Source: Arthrobacter sp.
GTDB lineage: Bacteria; Actinomycetota; Actinomycetes; Actinomycetales; Micrococcaceae
DNA: 64,000 bases
Direction: 5' to 3'
Assembly (NCBI GenBank): GCA_023264815.1
Contig: JAHFUZ010000011.1
Coordinates: 1-64,000 of the forward strand
The position numbers and the translations under genes are program-made. Below, in pieces: positions 7,606-17,800 of the stretch. A model generated the notes under the pieces. It had not been told where the DNA came from. It ran no database searches and saw nothing but the letters and a program-made list of their open reading frames with translations. Positions within the stretch are counted from its first letter, which is position 1; the number at the start of each line of letters is the position of its first letter.

Positions 7606-8059
7606 TACAGTGCCTGCTGACCAATGATGGGGCCGCTGATACGCATCATGAGTTCACCCAATAGCGTGCCATGAAAGCACCCCCTGTTGCGTAGGCCCGT
7701 TGGCTTCGTGTCCACAGGTTAGCAGCGGAATTGGATCCGGGTTCACGTCCAATATTCGTCATCCTCCACCCCTCGCCAAAGACTGGTCTTTCAAATGGAT
7801 TACGCACCGGACGTGGCTGGAAGCATCTCTAATTAAATCGGCCCGAAGTTTGGGGCGCCTTCAGATCTCACACCTCGTCAACGACATCAACAGGGTCCGG
7901 GTGCTAACTGCCGAGGTGCCATCCTGCGATGTCTAGAGCTCACAGCGGAGTGATCGCCGGGCGCCTGATACTAGAGCAGCGATCTCAAGCCAGGTGGCCA
8001 GCGGCAACCTGCGTAACAGCGTCGCTACTCCTCTCCTGCGTCGTCGAAGGGGAATTCCA
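7606..8059. other. intergenic stretch without recognisable gene
   Basis: Between the membrane lipase-like gene and the end of the HNH gene there are about 450 bases. Short open frames exist but none resembles a known protein or has a good ribosome site with island-like codon use. I see no tRNA, terminator with a T-run, or long inverted repeat here. Confidence 0.5.
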
Positions 8060-9034
8060 TCATGCGCTTGTGCTTTGGCTCCGGTGGTCATCTTTGCTCT
8101 CCAGCGTTCGTGATCGAAGACCTGGTGACCGGTTCTGGGGACCGGTTCTGGGGCATCCCACACTCCGAAGGATCGGGACGCCGCCAGCGACGTGGACACC
8201 GGCAACGGGGCATCTAGGAGGTACACGCCATTGACGACATGCCCCTTCAGCACCCATATACCTGTGTACCGGGGTTGCAGCCGGTCGGGGTATCATGCAG
8301 ACTGCCAGCGCTAACAGGGACTTTTTGCAGCCTTCGAGAATGCTGACGATCGCGTCGTGCTCGGCTTGAGTGACCCAGAGACGGTATTTGGCCTTGACGG
8401 CAGTTTGGCGGGCGACGTACTCGCATCGGAAAGCCTTCTTCGGCGGCAGCCATGTAGCTGCATCTTTGTCACCTTTGGTACCGTTCGTGGGGCCGTCGGC
8501 GGCCATGAGATTCAGGGGGTCATTGGCGAGTTCCTTGCGCCGGTCAGCGTTGAGCTGCTGAGCGCCCTTTTGCCAGGCATCGCTGAGAGGAACAATATGG
8601 TCGATCTGGACATCCGAGCTGGTGGCCTGGCCGCGCGTGAAGGTAATCGTGGTACCGGTGTACTTATCGGTCAAGGTTCCTGTCATGACCACACAGTCGT
8701 TGGTTCCCGGCTTGAACGTTTCGTTCGTCATGTCGCGGGCGAGGATATCGTTGCGGGTGTCACAGCCGTTGCGGTCAACGTCAGCCCAAGCCGGTCCAAA
8801 CTCATCCCGGGTATAGCCGGTCTTTGGGGCGCGACCCTTCACCGGAATGCTTTCCAGTTGTACAAGAGCGTTGGCAGCGTTACCGGCAGGGGCCGGCGCA
8901 TCGGCGGCGACTTCCGGAGCGGGCCCGATGATTTCGAAAGCGTTAGCTGCGGCGTCACAACCTACTAATGACCCAGCCAGCATCATCGCGGTTACAGCGG
9001 TCAGGACTTTAGCGGGAGAATAGGTGGTCTTCAT
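8060..9034 (-). CDS. secreted HNH endonuclease-like lipoprotein, odd C-terminus
   Basis: From the ATG at 9034 the protein has 324 residues: a lipoprotein signal (hydrophobic LTAVTAMMLAGSLVGC, lipobox Cys26), a linker rich in Ala/Pro, then an HNH core with DVQIDHIVPLSDAW, ANDPLNLMAAD and GDKDAATWLPP, as in the DUF1524/HNH family of secreted actinobacterial nucleases. Family members normally end near the VSILEGC element. The last ~85 residues here (after SLLALAVC) look like translated non-coding DNA, so the natural stop was probably lost or a frameshift joined extra sequence. It likely acts on DNA outside the membrane; this is family-based. Confidence 0.7.
   Translation of the reverse strand: MKTTYSPAKVLTAVTAMMLAGSLVGCDAAANAFEIIGPAPEVAADAPAPAGNAANALVQLESIPVKGRAPKTGYTRDEFGPAWADVDRNGCDTRNDILARDMTNETFKPGTNDCVVMTGTLTDKYTGTTITFTRGQATSSDVQIDHIVPLSDAWQKGAQQLNADRRKELANDPLNLMAADGPTNGTKGDKDAATWLPPKKAFRCEYVARQTAVKAKYRLWVTQAEHDAIVSILEGCKKSLLALAVCMIPRPAATPVHRYMGAEGACRQWRVPPRCPVAGVHVAGGVPILRSVGCPRTGPQNRSPGLRSRTLESKDDHRSQSTSA
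8128..8153. repeat. 13-bp tandem repeat, two units
   Basis: The unit accggttctgggg occurs twice head to tail. It lies in the aberrant 3' extension of the HNH gene, which supports the view that this part is not selected as protein. Confidence 0.6.
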
Positions 9035-9213
9035 GGTCCTTCTGGTTATAGGGCGTTGCTCCACGCTAGCGTCGGCCACCATCTGCCGCCGGTAACCGAC
9101 TCCGTGGTGCCTGCCACATGTCCGCGCCATTAGTCCTCGGCGGAAGTCCCTTCGGGGCCACTGGTTGCCTCAACTGTTCAAGCTATGGCTCTCACGGGAA
9201 ATGTCACGCTTAC

Positions 9214-9486
9214 TCAACCCGCCGTAGCCAGTCTGGCTTTGGACCGAGTGCCGATAAGCCTTTCCTTCGTCACGGTGCCACTTCCGGCAAAGGTGGAAGC
9301 ACTGCTGGCCGGAAGGATCTCACTCAGCTTTGCGATTTCCAGGATGTGCTCGGAAGTGAAAATGATCTTTCCCTTTCCCCAACATGCGTGGGGGAAGCGT
9401 CCGCTGGTGGCGCCATCGCGGAGCCATGACTCTGTGCAGCGCATCAGCGCGGCAGCTTCTGCGGGTTCAAAGAATTCGATTTCCAC
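9214..9486 (-). CDS. excisionase-like helix-turn-helix protein
   Basis: A 90-residue protein with an N-terminal MerR/excisionase-type helix-turn-helix (FFEPAEAAALMRCTESWLRD, then RFPHACWGKGKIIFTSEHI). Such small proteins bind near attachment sites and direct a tyrosine integrase toward excision, or guide transcription of the element. It sits 126 bp from the integrase gene and on the same strand, as expected for an int-xis pair. The C-terminal ~30 residues are low in structure. Confidence 0.65.
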   Translation of the reverse strand: MEIEFFEPAEAAALMRCTESWLRDGATSGRFPHACWGKGKIIFTSEHILEIAKLSEILPASSASTFAGSGTVTKERLIGTRSKARLATAG

Positions 9487-9612
9487 AGGATCTCCAAAAG
9501 GAAGGCGTTACTTTCCACTTTCATGGCCGCTTGGAGAGTGACCGACATGACAAGCTCGAGTCACGTGAACGCCCGCCAGGACCCCGGCTACCGAACGCTG
9601 GCACCACCGCGG

Positions 9613-10743
9613 TTATCGAAGAAAGGCCGTGATCGACCGTTCAGTCGCGTCAGCACCAGCCTGCAGGGCCTCCGGCATCAAGTGCCCGTACACCTGCTCT
9701 GTAGTCCGCGTGGAGGCATGCCCGAGTCGGCGCGAGATGGTGAACAAGGGCACGCCGTCCTGGATGAGCCAGGATGCGTGAGTGTGACGGAGGTCGTGGA
9801 TGCGGGGGTTCTTGGTCAGGCCAATTGCCTGAGCGGTGCGAACGGCAGGCACCCAGTAGTGGTGCCAGTAGAGCTTGTGGATGATGCGCTCACCCTTAGG
9901 CGTCGTGAACACAAGTTCCTTCCCGGGCCTGCTTGCCACCAACGGGATCAGCAATTCCACAAGTGCAGGGTTCAACCCTATGGTTCGCTTGCCGGCACCT
10001 GTCTTCGTCGCCCCAATGTAGAACTGGTTCTGGCCGTCCCGTTTCCAGGCCTTGTTGATCCGAGCGGTGGGCGGCTTGGAGAGCAGGTCGACGTCGGCCA
10101 CAGTAAGAGCGGTTGCCTCACCGAAGCGGGTACCGGTCATGACCAGGAAGTTGGTGAAGGCCTTATACCGCTCCCCCATCCCCTCCATGATGAGGCTGAA
10201 CTCGGCATGAGTAAGGAACATAGCCTCGTCCTCGGCCTTTTCGATACCTGGAAGCTGAACCCCACGGCAGGGGTTCCGCGAAATATAGCCGAGCATCTCA
10301 GCCGTATTCATGGCTGCCGAAATCAAGCCGTGGACGTTGTGGATAGTCTTCGGCGCCTTGCCCCTCGCCATCATCGACTTCACCCAGTGCGCGATCAGCC
10401 GGTAGTCCAGCTTGTCCACCGGTACATGGCCGATGACGTGCCGGATATGCAGGTCCAGCATCGTCTGGTACGTCTTCGTGGTTCCGCTCGACGGACGGAT
10501 CAACAGGTCGATGTGTTCCTGGATGACCTCAGCCACAGTGGGCGTGCGTTTCTCGTTCGACAGGATGGCATGCTGCGCGATCTCGAAGGACTGGCCATTG
10601 GCGTCCAAGAGCCTCTTTAGGGTCTCGGCTTCGACGAGGGTAGGAACAGTGATGCCCTGCTGCTCGCGGCTCTTCGGGTCCCGCCACAACACCATGTAGG
10701 ACGACGAGCCGTCCTTTTTGGTGCGCTTTCGAATGCTTGCCAC
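9613..10743 (-). CDS. tyrosine recombinase (phage-type integrase)
   Basis: A 376-residue integrase. The N-terminal arm-binding part (residues ~1-60), a SAM-like core-binding domain (residues ~68-165) and the catalytic domain are all present. Catalytic residues are visible: Arg206 in TGTRFGEA, His316 and Arg319 in HDLRH, His342 in LGHAS and the nucleophile Tyr352 in TEQVYGHL. Thus it should be active. It lies 87 bp from the 3' end of a tRNA-Leu gene, which is the probable integration site. The protein is the best evidence that 1-10830 is an integrated element. Confidence 0.9.
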   Translation of the reverse strand: MASIRKRTKKDGSSSYMVLWRDPKSREQQGITVPTLVEAETLKRLLDANGQSFEIAQHAILSNEKRTPTVAEVIQEHIDLLIRPSSGTTKTYQTMLDLHIRHVIGHVPVDKLDYRLIAHWVKSMMARGKAPKTIHNVHGLISAAMNTAEMLGYISRNPCRGVQLPGIEKAEDEAMFLTHAEFSLIMEGMGERYKAFTNFLVMTGTRFGEATALTVADVDLLSKPPTARINKAWKRDGQNQFYIGATKTGAGKRTIGLNPALVELLIPLVASRPGKELVFTTPKGERIIHKLYWHHYWVPAVRTAQAIGLTKNPRIHDLRHTHASWLIQDGVPLFTISRRLGHASTRTTEQVYGHLMPEALQAGADATERSITAFLR

Positions 10744-10830
10744 ACCAAAAACGGTACGCCGCTGTCAACACTTTGGGCGGTTTTGTCAACACCCAAAGAG
10801 GAAACAGGCCTTTGACCTGCGGAAACGCTG

Positions 10831-10912
10831 TGCCCGAGGTGGGACTCGAACCCACACACCTTTCGATACCGCATTTTGAGTGCGGCGCGTCTGCCAATTC
10901 CGCCACTCGGGC
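10831..10912 (-). tRNA. tRNA-Leu(CAA), probable attachment site
   Basis: On the minus strand the 5' GCCCGAG pairs with the 3' CTCGGGC; the anticodon stem CCGCA/TGCGG holds the loop CTCAAAA, anticodon CAA; a long variable arm is present, as in class II tRNAs; the T arm reads GGTTCGAGTCCC. Discriminator A is at 10831 and CCA is not fully encoded. Its 3' end faces the integrase gene, so an att core most likely overlaps it. I found no second copy of the 3' end in the window. Confidence 0.9.
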
Positions 10913-11116
10913 GCGGAATACGTGGTGCAAACCGGTACGCCCACAGCTGATTGTGAGCAACGCGATCGCTTCACGTACGCGGAATTACTCTACATGCAGA
11001 TAGGCTAAATTCCAGAATCGCGCCGCTGTCGCCGCAATAGACCATGCAGTTCAAAGTACGGCCGCGGGCGCACCTAAAATGGTGATGTTCCCGCCGTACC
11101 TTTCCAAGGAGATCCC

Positions 11117-11722
11117 GTGACTGAACCGACGGAGTCAAAACCCACTTCCCAGCCGGCGCGCCGCGTCATTGTGGCGGAGGATGAAACCCTCATCCGCCTC
11201 GACATCATCGAGATCCTGCGCGGCGAAGGGTACGACGTCGTGGGCGAGGCAGACAACGGCGAGAAGGCAGTTCAGCTCGCCGAAGAACTCAAGCCCGACC
11301 TTGTGCTGATGGACGTGAAGATGCCCGTCATGGACGGTATTTCCGCAGCCGAGAAAATCGTCAAAGCCCGCATCGCCCCCGTGGTGCTCCTGACGGCGTT
11401 CAGCCAGAAGGAACTCGTGGAGCGTGCCCGCGACGCCGGCGCCATGGCCTACGTGGTCAAGCCGTTCACCCCTGCTGACCTCATCCCCGCCCTGGAGATC
11501 GCACTTTCCCGCCACGAGGAAATCAAGGCGCTCGAAAGCGAGGTGTCTGACCTGCAGGAGCAGTTCGCCACCCGCAAGCTCGTGGAACGCGCCAAGAGCC
11601 TGCTGACCACCAAGATGGGCCTGACAGAGCCGGAAGCCTTCCGCTGGATCCAGAAGACCTCCATGGACCGCCGCCTCAGCATGCGCGAGGTTGCGGAGAC
11701 TATCATCAACCAGGTCAACTAA
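11117..11722 (+). CDS. pdtaR: ANTAR response regulator, PdtaR type
   Basis: A 201-residue protein with a receiver domain (acidic pair ED at the start of strand 1, phospho-acceptor Asp in VLMDVKMPVMDG, Lys in VVKPFTPADL) and a C-terminal ANTAR domain (KSLLTTKMGLTEPEAFRWIQ, MSMREVAETI-like end RLSMREVAETIINQ). ANTAR proteins bind twin RNA hairpins and prevent termination. It matches mycobacterial Rv1626 in length and layout; the partner kinase PdtaS is not in the window. GTG start at 11117 with AAGGAG upstream. It converges on pyk with a shared terminator. Confidence 0.9.
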   Translation: MTEPTESKPTSQPARRVIVAEDETLIRLDIIEILRGEGYDVVGEADNGEKAVQLAEELKPDLVLMDVKMPVMDGISAAEKIVKARIAPVVLLTAFSQKELVERARDAGAMAYVVKPFTPADLIPALEIALSRHEEIKALESEVSDLQEQFATRKLVERAKSLLTTKMGLTEPEAFRWIQKTSMDRRLSMREVAETIINQVN

Positions 11723-11740
11723 GCGATTCAACCACCGGAC

Positions 11741-11782
11741 ATACAAAAGAACCCCTGCCAACCGGCAGGGGTTCTTTTGTAT
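11741..11782. terminator. bidirectional terminator between pdtaR and pyk
   Basis: A perfect 19-bp stem (arms 11741-11759 and 11764-11782) with a 4-base loop. The arms carry AAAAG and CTTTT flanks around a GC core, so U-rich 3' ends arise on both strands. It serves both convergent genes. Confidence 0.9.
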
Positions 11783-11787
11783 GGTCG

Positions 11788-13269
11788 CTAAGTCGTCGGC
11801 CAGGGGCCGAGCTTCTCCCTGGGGGCTCCGCCTTCGCCGCCGAGGGTGCCGGCGTCGGCGTAGTCGCCCACCTTATGCGCCTTCAGGATGTTGGTGGAAC
11901 CGGCCTTGCCGGGAGGGGAACCGGCGGCGATGACCACCAGGTCACCGTCTTCCACCAGCTTCATTTCGAGCAGGCTGCGGTCAACCTGGGCGGTCATTTC
12001 GTCGGTGTGGCCCACCATGGGAACCAGCACCGGCTGGATGCCCCACGTCAGTGCCAGCTGGTTCCACACGTGTTCCAGCGGAGTGAACGCGAAAACCGGC
12101 TTGATGGGGCGCAGCCGTGAGAGGCGGCGTGCGGAGTCGCCGGACTGGGTGAAGGTACAGATGTACTTTGCTTCCAGCTGATCAGCGATTTCGACGGCGG
12201 CGCGGGTGATGGCGCCGCCACGGGTCTTGGGCTTGGTCCCCAGCGGGGGGACGCGCTCCAGGCCGTGGACCTCTGTGGATTCGATGATCCGGGCCATGAC
12301 CTTGACTGTTTCGACCGGGTACTTGCCCACGCTGGTCTCACCGGACAGCATCACAGCATCCGCACCGTCAAGGACGGCGTTGGCGCAGTCAGAGGCCTCC
12401 GCGCGGGTGGGGCGCGGGTTGTCGATCATGGACTCCAGGACCTGCGTGGCCACGATGACCGGCTTGGCCCACCGGCGTGCCAGTTCAATGGCACGCTTCT
12501 GGACGATCGGCACTTCCTCCAGGGGAAGTTCCACACCCAGGTCGCCACGGGCCACCATGATCGCGTCGAAGGCGTCGATGATTTCGTGGAGCTGGTCCAC
12601 GGCCTGCGGCTTTTCGATCTTGGCGATGACCGGAACGCGGCGGCCTTCTTCGTCCATGATCTCGTGCACGCGGGTGATGTCCGCGGCGTCACGCACGAAC
12701 GACAACGCAACCAGGTCCACGCCGCGGCGGATGGCCCAGCGGAGATCGTCCTCGTCCTTTTCACTCAGGGCGGGAACGTTGACGGCAACACCGGGCAGGT
12801 TGATGCCCTTGTTGTTGGACACCATGCCGCCTACGGTCACCTCAGCGACAACCTTGACGTCGTCCACCTCGATGGCACGCAGGGCAACCTTGCCGTCGTC
12901 GATCAGCAGGGCATCGCCCACCTTGACGTCCTCGGTGAGGCTCTTCAGCGTGGTGGAACAAATCTCCTTGGTACCCGGCACATCTTCGGTGGTGATGGTG
13001 AAGATGTCACCTTCGGCCAGGGCGTGGGGACCGTCCACAAAACGGCCCAGGCGGATCTTGGGGCCCTGCAGGTCAGCCATGATGGCCACCGGCTTGCTGA
13101 GCTGCGCCGCAGCCTTGCGGACGTTCTCGTAGGTGTTGTCGTGTACTGAATAGTCGCCGTGGCTCATGTTCATCCGGGCTACGTCCACTCCGGCTTCCAA
13201 CACCGCCAAGGTGTTCTCAAAGCTGGCAATTGCCGGGCCAAAGGTGGCCACAATCTTAGCGCGTCTCAT
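11788..13269 (-). CDS. pyk: pyruvate kinase
   Basis: A 493-residue enzyme converting phosphoenolpyruvate and ADP to pyruvate and ATP, the last step of glycolysis. The N-terminus RRAKIVATFGPA, the K+/Mg2+ and substrate region ADLQGPKIRLG, the catalytic Lys segment IAKIEKPQAVDQL and the signature MVARGDLGVELP are all present, followed by VATQVLESM and the GADAVMLSGETSVG block. Length is standard. It is monocistronic or follows gltD after an 86-bp gap, and ends at a strong terminator. Confidence 0.97.
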   Translation of the reverse strand: MRRAKIVATFGPAIASFENTLAVLEAGVDVARMNMSHGDYSVHDNTYENVRKAAAQLSKPVAIMADLQGPKIRLGRFVDGPHALAEGDIFTITTEDVPGTKEICSTTLKSLTEDVKVGDALLIDDGKVALRAIEVDDVKVVAEVTVGGMVSNNKGINLPGVAVNVPALSEKDEDDLRWAIRRGVDLVALSFVRDAADITRVHEIMDEEGRRVPVIAKIEKPQAVDQLHEIIDAFDAIMVARGDLGVELPLEEVPIVQKRAIELARRWAKPVIVATQVLESMIDNPRPTRAEASDCANAVLDGADAVMLSGETSVGKYPVETVKVMARIIESTEVHGLERVPPLGTKPKTRGGAITRAAVEIADQLEAKYICTFTQSGDSARRLSRLRPIKPVFAFTPLEHVWNQLALTWGIQPVLVPMVGHTDEMTAQVDRSLLEMKLVEDGDLVVIAAGSPPGKAGSTNILKAHKVGDYADAGTLGGEGGAPREKLGPWPTT

Positions 13270-13355
13270 ATACCTACCCTAATAGTGTGCTGCATTGGTT
13301 AAGTCGTTGTGGAAGTGAACCTGAGGCGAACTGACCGTGCGTCAGAGACCGTTCG

Positions 13356-14813
13356 TCAGAGCACGGCGATGGCGCGGTCCGTCGGCGCCACCGGCGCCGG
13401 CAGGATGGTGCTGCCCATGAGGAACTTGTCCACGGCGGCGGCGCAGGCCCGGCCCTCGGCGATGGCCCACACAATGAGCGACTGTCCACGGCCGGCGTCG
13501 CCCGCCACGAAGATTCCCTCGGTGTTGGTCATGTAGTACCCGTCGCGGGACACGTTGCCGCGGCCGTCGAATTCGGCGTTGACCTGTTCGGTGATGCCGG
13601 CAGGCTCCGCTCCGGTGAAACCCAGGGACAGGAACACTAGGTCCGCCGGGATAATCCGCTCAGTGCCGGCCTTGGGGAGGCGCTTGCCATCCACGAACTC
13701 CGTTTCGGCAACCTTTACTCCCGTGAGCTTGCCGTTTTCGCCAACGAACTCCACGGTGGAGGCGAGGTACGTGCGTTCGCCGCCCTCCTCATGCGCGCTG
13801 GCCATTTCAAACAGCGTGGGGAACGTGGGCCAGGGCTGGTGCCCGGCGCGTTCCGCCGGCGGCTGCTTGCCGATGGCCAGGGTGGTCACCGACGCGGCGC
13901 CATGGCGGTGCGCGGTGCCGAGGCAGTCAGCACCGGTATCGCCGCCGCCCAGGATCACCACATGCTTGCCCTTGGCATTGATCTGGTTCTCTACAGTCTC
14001 CCCCGCAACAACGCGGTTGGCCGGCACGAGGTAATCCATGGCGTAGTGCACGCCCTCCAGGTCACGGCCCGGGATGGGCAGGTTGCGCGGCACCGTGGCG
14101 CCGGTGGCAATCACCACGGCGTCATAGCGGCGCCGCAGCTGTTCCCACGTGACGTCGGTTCCCACAGCAACGCCGGTGCGGAAGCGGGTGCCTTCCGTCT
14201 TCATCTGCTCGATGCGGCGGTCAACCTGCTCCTTCTCCATTTTGAAGTCGGGGATGCCATAGCGGAGGAGCCCGCCGATCTTGTCATCCCGCTCGTAGAC
14301 CGCCACGGTGTGACCCACACGGGTCAGCTGCTGCGCCACCGCGAGCCCGGCAGGGCCGGAGCCGACCACGGCCACAGTCTTACCGGTCAGGCGCGTCGGA
14401 GGCAGCGGGGTTACCCAGCCGCTGTCCCACGCTTCGTCGATGATGGAGACTTCAACCTGCTTGATGGTCACGGCAGGCTGGTTGATGCCCAGCACGCACG
14501 ACGCTTCACACGGGGCCGGGCACAGCCTGCCGGTCCACTCCGGGAAGTTGTTGGTGGCGTGCAACCGCTCAATCGCTTCTTCACCTTTGTCCCGCCAAGT
14601 GAGGTCGTTCCACTCCGGAATCAGGTTGCCCAGCGGGCAGCCCTGGTGGCAGAACGGAACGCCACAGTCCATGCAGCGGCCGGCCTGAGCCTTCAGGACA
14701 CCCTTTTCCTGAGCCTCGTAAACTTCCTTCCAGTCCATGATGCGGACCGAAACGGGACGGCGTGGCTGGGTTTCACGCTGGCGTACTTTTAGAAATCCGC
14801 GTGGATCAGCCAC
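13356..14813 (-). CDS. gltD: glutamate synthase small subunit
   Basis: A 485-residue NADPH-dependent flavoprotein that feeds electrons to GltB for making glutamate from glutamine and 2-oxoglutarate. Cysteines [13 protein letters not shown] and CPAPCEASC bind the [4Fe-4S] clusters; [15 protein letters not shown] is the FAD Rossmann motif and [12 protein letters not shown] the NADPH motif; [11 protein letters not shown] closes the FAD site. Its start overlaps the gltB stop by 8 bp, so the subunits are translated together. Confidence 0.97.
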   Translation of the reverse strand: MADPRGFLKVRQRETQPRRPVSVRIMDWKEVYEAQEKGVLKAQAGRCMDCGVPFCHQGCPLGNLIPEWNDLTWRDKGEEAIERLHATNNFPEWTGRLCPAPCEASCVLGINQPAVTIKQVEVSIIDEAWDSGWVTPLPPTRLTGKTVAVVGSGPAGLAVAQQLTRVGHTVAVYERDDKIGGLLRYGIPDFKMEKEQVDRRIEQMKTEGTRFRTGVAVGTDVTWEQLRRRYDAVVIATGATVPRNLPIPGRDLEGVHYAMDYLVPANRVVAGETVENQINAKGKHVVILGGGDTGADCLGTAHRHGAASVTTLAIGKQPPAERAGHQPWPTFPTLFEMASAHEEGGERTYLASTVEFVGENGKLTGVKVAETEFVDGKRLPKAGTERIIPADLVFLSLGFTGAEPAGITEQVNAEFDGRGNVSRDGYYMTNTEGIFVAGDAGRGQSLIVWAIAEGRACAAAVDKFLMGSTILPAPVAPTDRAIAVL

Positions 14814-17800
14814 CGGTTACCTCCAGGATTCGAGCCCATACTTCTTCGCCGTCGGGGTCAAGGCCCTCTTCGATGGCGTCAAGGCGGGTTTGCAGGACTG
14901 CAGCGTAATCGCGCGGCAGCACTTTGGTGATGCGGGCACAGGTGTCGTCGAAGTTCTCCAGCAGCCGGGCGGCGTGCAGGGACTCCGTCTCCTCAACGTG
15001 CCTTACCAGCAGGCCGTGGACAATGTCCCGGTCCTCGGCGTCGAGCTCCACGAGCTGGAGTTCGCCGGACTGCAATGCATCCTTGTTGACCCGTGTGGTG
15101 CGCAGGTCCAGGACGTAGGCGGTACCACCGGACATTCCTGCACCGAAGTTGCGTCCGGTACGGCCGATGATCAGCGTCTGACCACCGGTCATGTACTCGC
15201 AGCCGTGGTCGCCGATGCCTTCAACAACAGCGGTGGCACCGGAGTTGCGGACCAGGAAGCGTTCGCCCACCTGGCCACGCAGGAACATTTCGCCGCTGGT
15301 GGCACCGTAGCCGATCACGTTGCCGGCAATGACGTTGCCTTCGGCCTTGAACACGTTGGTGCGGTCCGGCCGGACAATGATGCGTCCGCCGGACAGTCCC
15401 TTGCCCACGTAGTCGTTCGAGTCGCCGAACAGGCGCAGCGTGATGCCGGCGGGCAGGAAGGCGCCCAACGACTGTCCCGCGGTACCGGTCAGCGTGATGT
15501 CAATGGTGTCCGGTGCCAGCACATCGGTGCCGAACGTCTTGGTCACCGTGTGGCCCAGCATGGTACCCACGGAACGGTCCGTATTGATGACGTCCACGGC
15601 GATCTTCACCGGGCTGCGGTCGGTCAGCGCCTCGGTGGCCATGGTGATCAGCCGCTGGTCGAAATGCTTGTCCAGCTCGTGGTTCTGCGAGGTGAGGTTG
15701 CGCAGCGGGGCGTCGTCGTCGAACTCCAGACCATGCAGGATCGGGTCAAGGTCCAGGCCGTCGGCCTTCCAGTGGTTGATCGCCTCGCGGGCGTCGAGCA
15801 CCTCGGCGTGGCCGATGGCTTCTTCGATGCTCCGGAAGCCAAGCTCCGCGAGGATCTCGCGGACTTCCTCGGCCAGGAACTCAAAGAAGTTCACCACGAA
15901 TTCCGGCTTGCCGGTGAAGCGGGCCCGGAGCTCGGGGTTCTGGGTGGCCACACCCACCGGGCAGGTGTCGAGGTGGCAGACGCGCATCATGATGCAGCCC
16001 TCCACTACCAGCGGAGCGGTGGCGAAACCGAACTCCTCTCCGCCAAGCAGGGCGGCAATAACCACGTCACGGCCGGTCTTGAGCTGGCCGTCCACCTGGA
16101 CCACCACGCGGTCGCGCAGGCCATTGAGCATCAGCGTCTGCTGGGTCTCGGCGAGGCCCAGCTCCCACGGCACACCCGCGTGCTTGAGCGAGTTGAGCGG
16201 GGACGCGCCGGTGCCGCCGTCGTGTCCGGAGACGAGTACGACGTCGGCCTTCGCCTTGGTGACGCCCGATGCCACAGTGCCGATCCCCACTTCGGAGACG
16301 AGCTTGACATGCACACGGGCCGAGGGGTTGGCGCGCTTCGCATCGTAAATGAGCTGCGCGAGGTCCTCGATGGAGTAGATGTCGTGGTGCGGGGGCGGCG
16401 AAATGAGGCCAACGCCCGGCGTCGAGTGCCGCGTCCGGGCCACCCAGGGGTAGACCTTCTGCGCCATCAGCTGGCCGCCTTCGCCGGGCTTGGCACCCTG
16501 CGCCATCTTGATCTGGATGTCGTCGGCGTTGGTCAGGTACAGGCTGGTAACACCGAACCGGCCCGAGGCGATCTGCTTGACGGCAGAGCGGCGCTTCGGA
16601 TCCAGCAGGCGGTCCACATCTTCGCCGCCTTCACCGGTGTTGGACTTGCCGCCCAGCTGGTTCATGGCGATCGCCAGGGTTTCGTGGGCTTCCTTGGAGA
16701 TGGAACCGTAGCTCATGGCGCCGGTGGAGAAGCGCTTGACAATGCTGGAGACCGGCTCCACTTCTTCGAGGGGAACCGCGGGACGCTCGTTCTTGAACTT
16801 GAGCAGGCCGCGCAGGGTCATCAGGTTCTCGGACTGGTCATCCACGCCTTTGGTGTAAGCCTTGAAGATGTCGTAGCGGCGCTCACGCGTGGCGTGCTGC
16901 AGCCGGAAGACAGTTTCCGGGTTGAACAGGTGCGGTTCGCCGTCACGGCGCCATTGGTATTCGCCGCCGCCCAGAAGCGGGCGGTGTGGCTGCTCGATGC
17001 CGCCCTCAGGGTAGGCCATCTGGTGCCGGGCCGAAACCTCGGCGGCAATGACGTCCAGGCCCACGCCGCCCAGCTGGGAATGCGTGCCGGCGAAGAATTC
17101 GTCCACCAATTCCTGGCCGAGGCCGAGGGCCTCGAACGTCTGAGCACCGGTGTAGGAAGCCACCGTGGAGATGCCCATCTTGGACATGATCTTCAGGACA
17201 CCCTTACCGAGGCCCTTGATCAGGTTGTAGACGCCGTCCTGCGGGGTCACGCCAACAACGTCTCCGCTGCTGATGAGCTGTTCCACGGATTCCATGGCCA
17301 GGTACGGGTTCACTGCTGACGCGCCGTAACCGATCAGGACCGCGACGTGGTGCGTTTCGCGGACGTCGCCGGCTTCGACCACCAGGGCGGTTTTGGTGCG
17401 GTTGGCGCTGCGCAACAGGTGGTGGTGCACGGCGCTGACCAGCAGCAGCGACGGAATCGGCGCCCACTGGGCGTTCGAGTCGCGGTCGGAGAGCACGATG
17501 TACTGCACGCCGCGGTTGATGGCGCCGGAGACCTGCTCGCAGATTTCGGTGAGCCGGGCACGCAGGGCCGATTCGCCGCCTTCGGGGCGGTAGAGCCCGC
17601 GGACCTTCATGGCCACGCGGTCGCCGTCGGGCGACTCGATGTTGGCGATCTTGGCGAGCTGATCGTTGTTGATCACGGGGAACGGCAGTGAAACCTGCGG
17701 CTGGCGGACCTGCTTGGTGTCCAGCAGGTTGCCGTTCGGTCCAATGGCGCAGGTCAGCGACGTGACCAGCTCCTCACGGATGGCGTCCAGCGGCGGGTTG

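Noticed and set aside
10744..10830. Second attachment site next to the integrase
   Set aside because: I looked for a repeat of the tRNA-Leu 3' end in the left 10.8 kb and found none; the other att must be outside the window.
14737..17319. Long open frame on the plus strand opposite gltB, 860 codons
   Set aside because: It is antisense to the fully conserved gltB and results from high GC and codon bias. No domain is visible in it.
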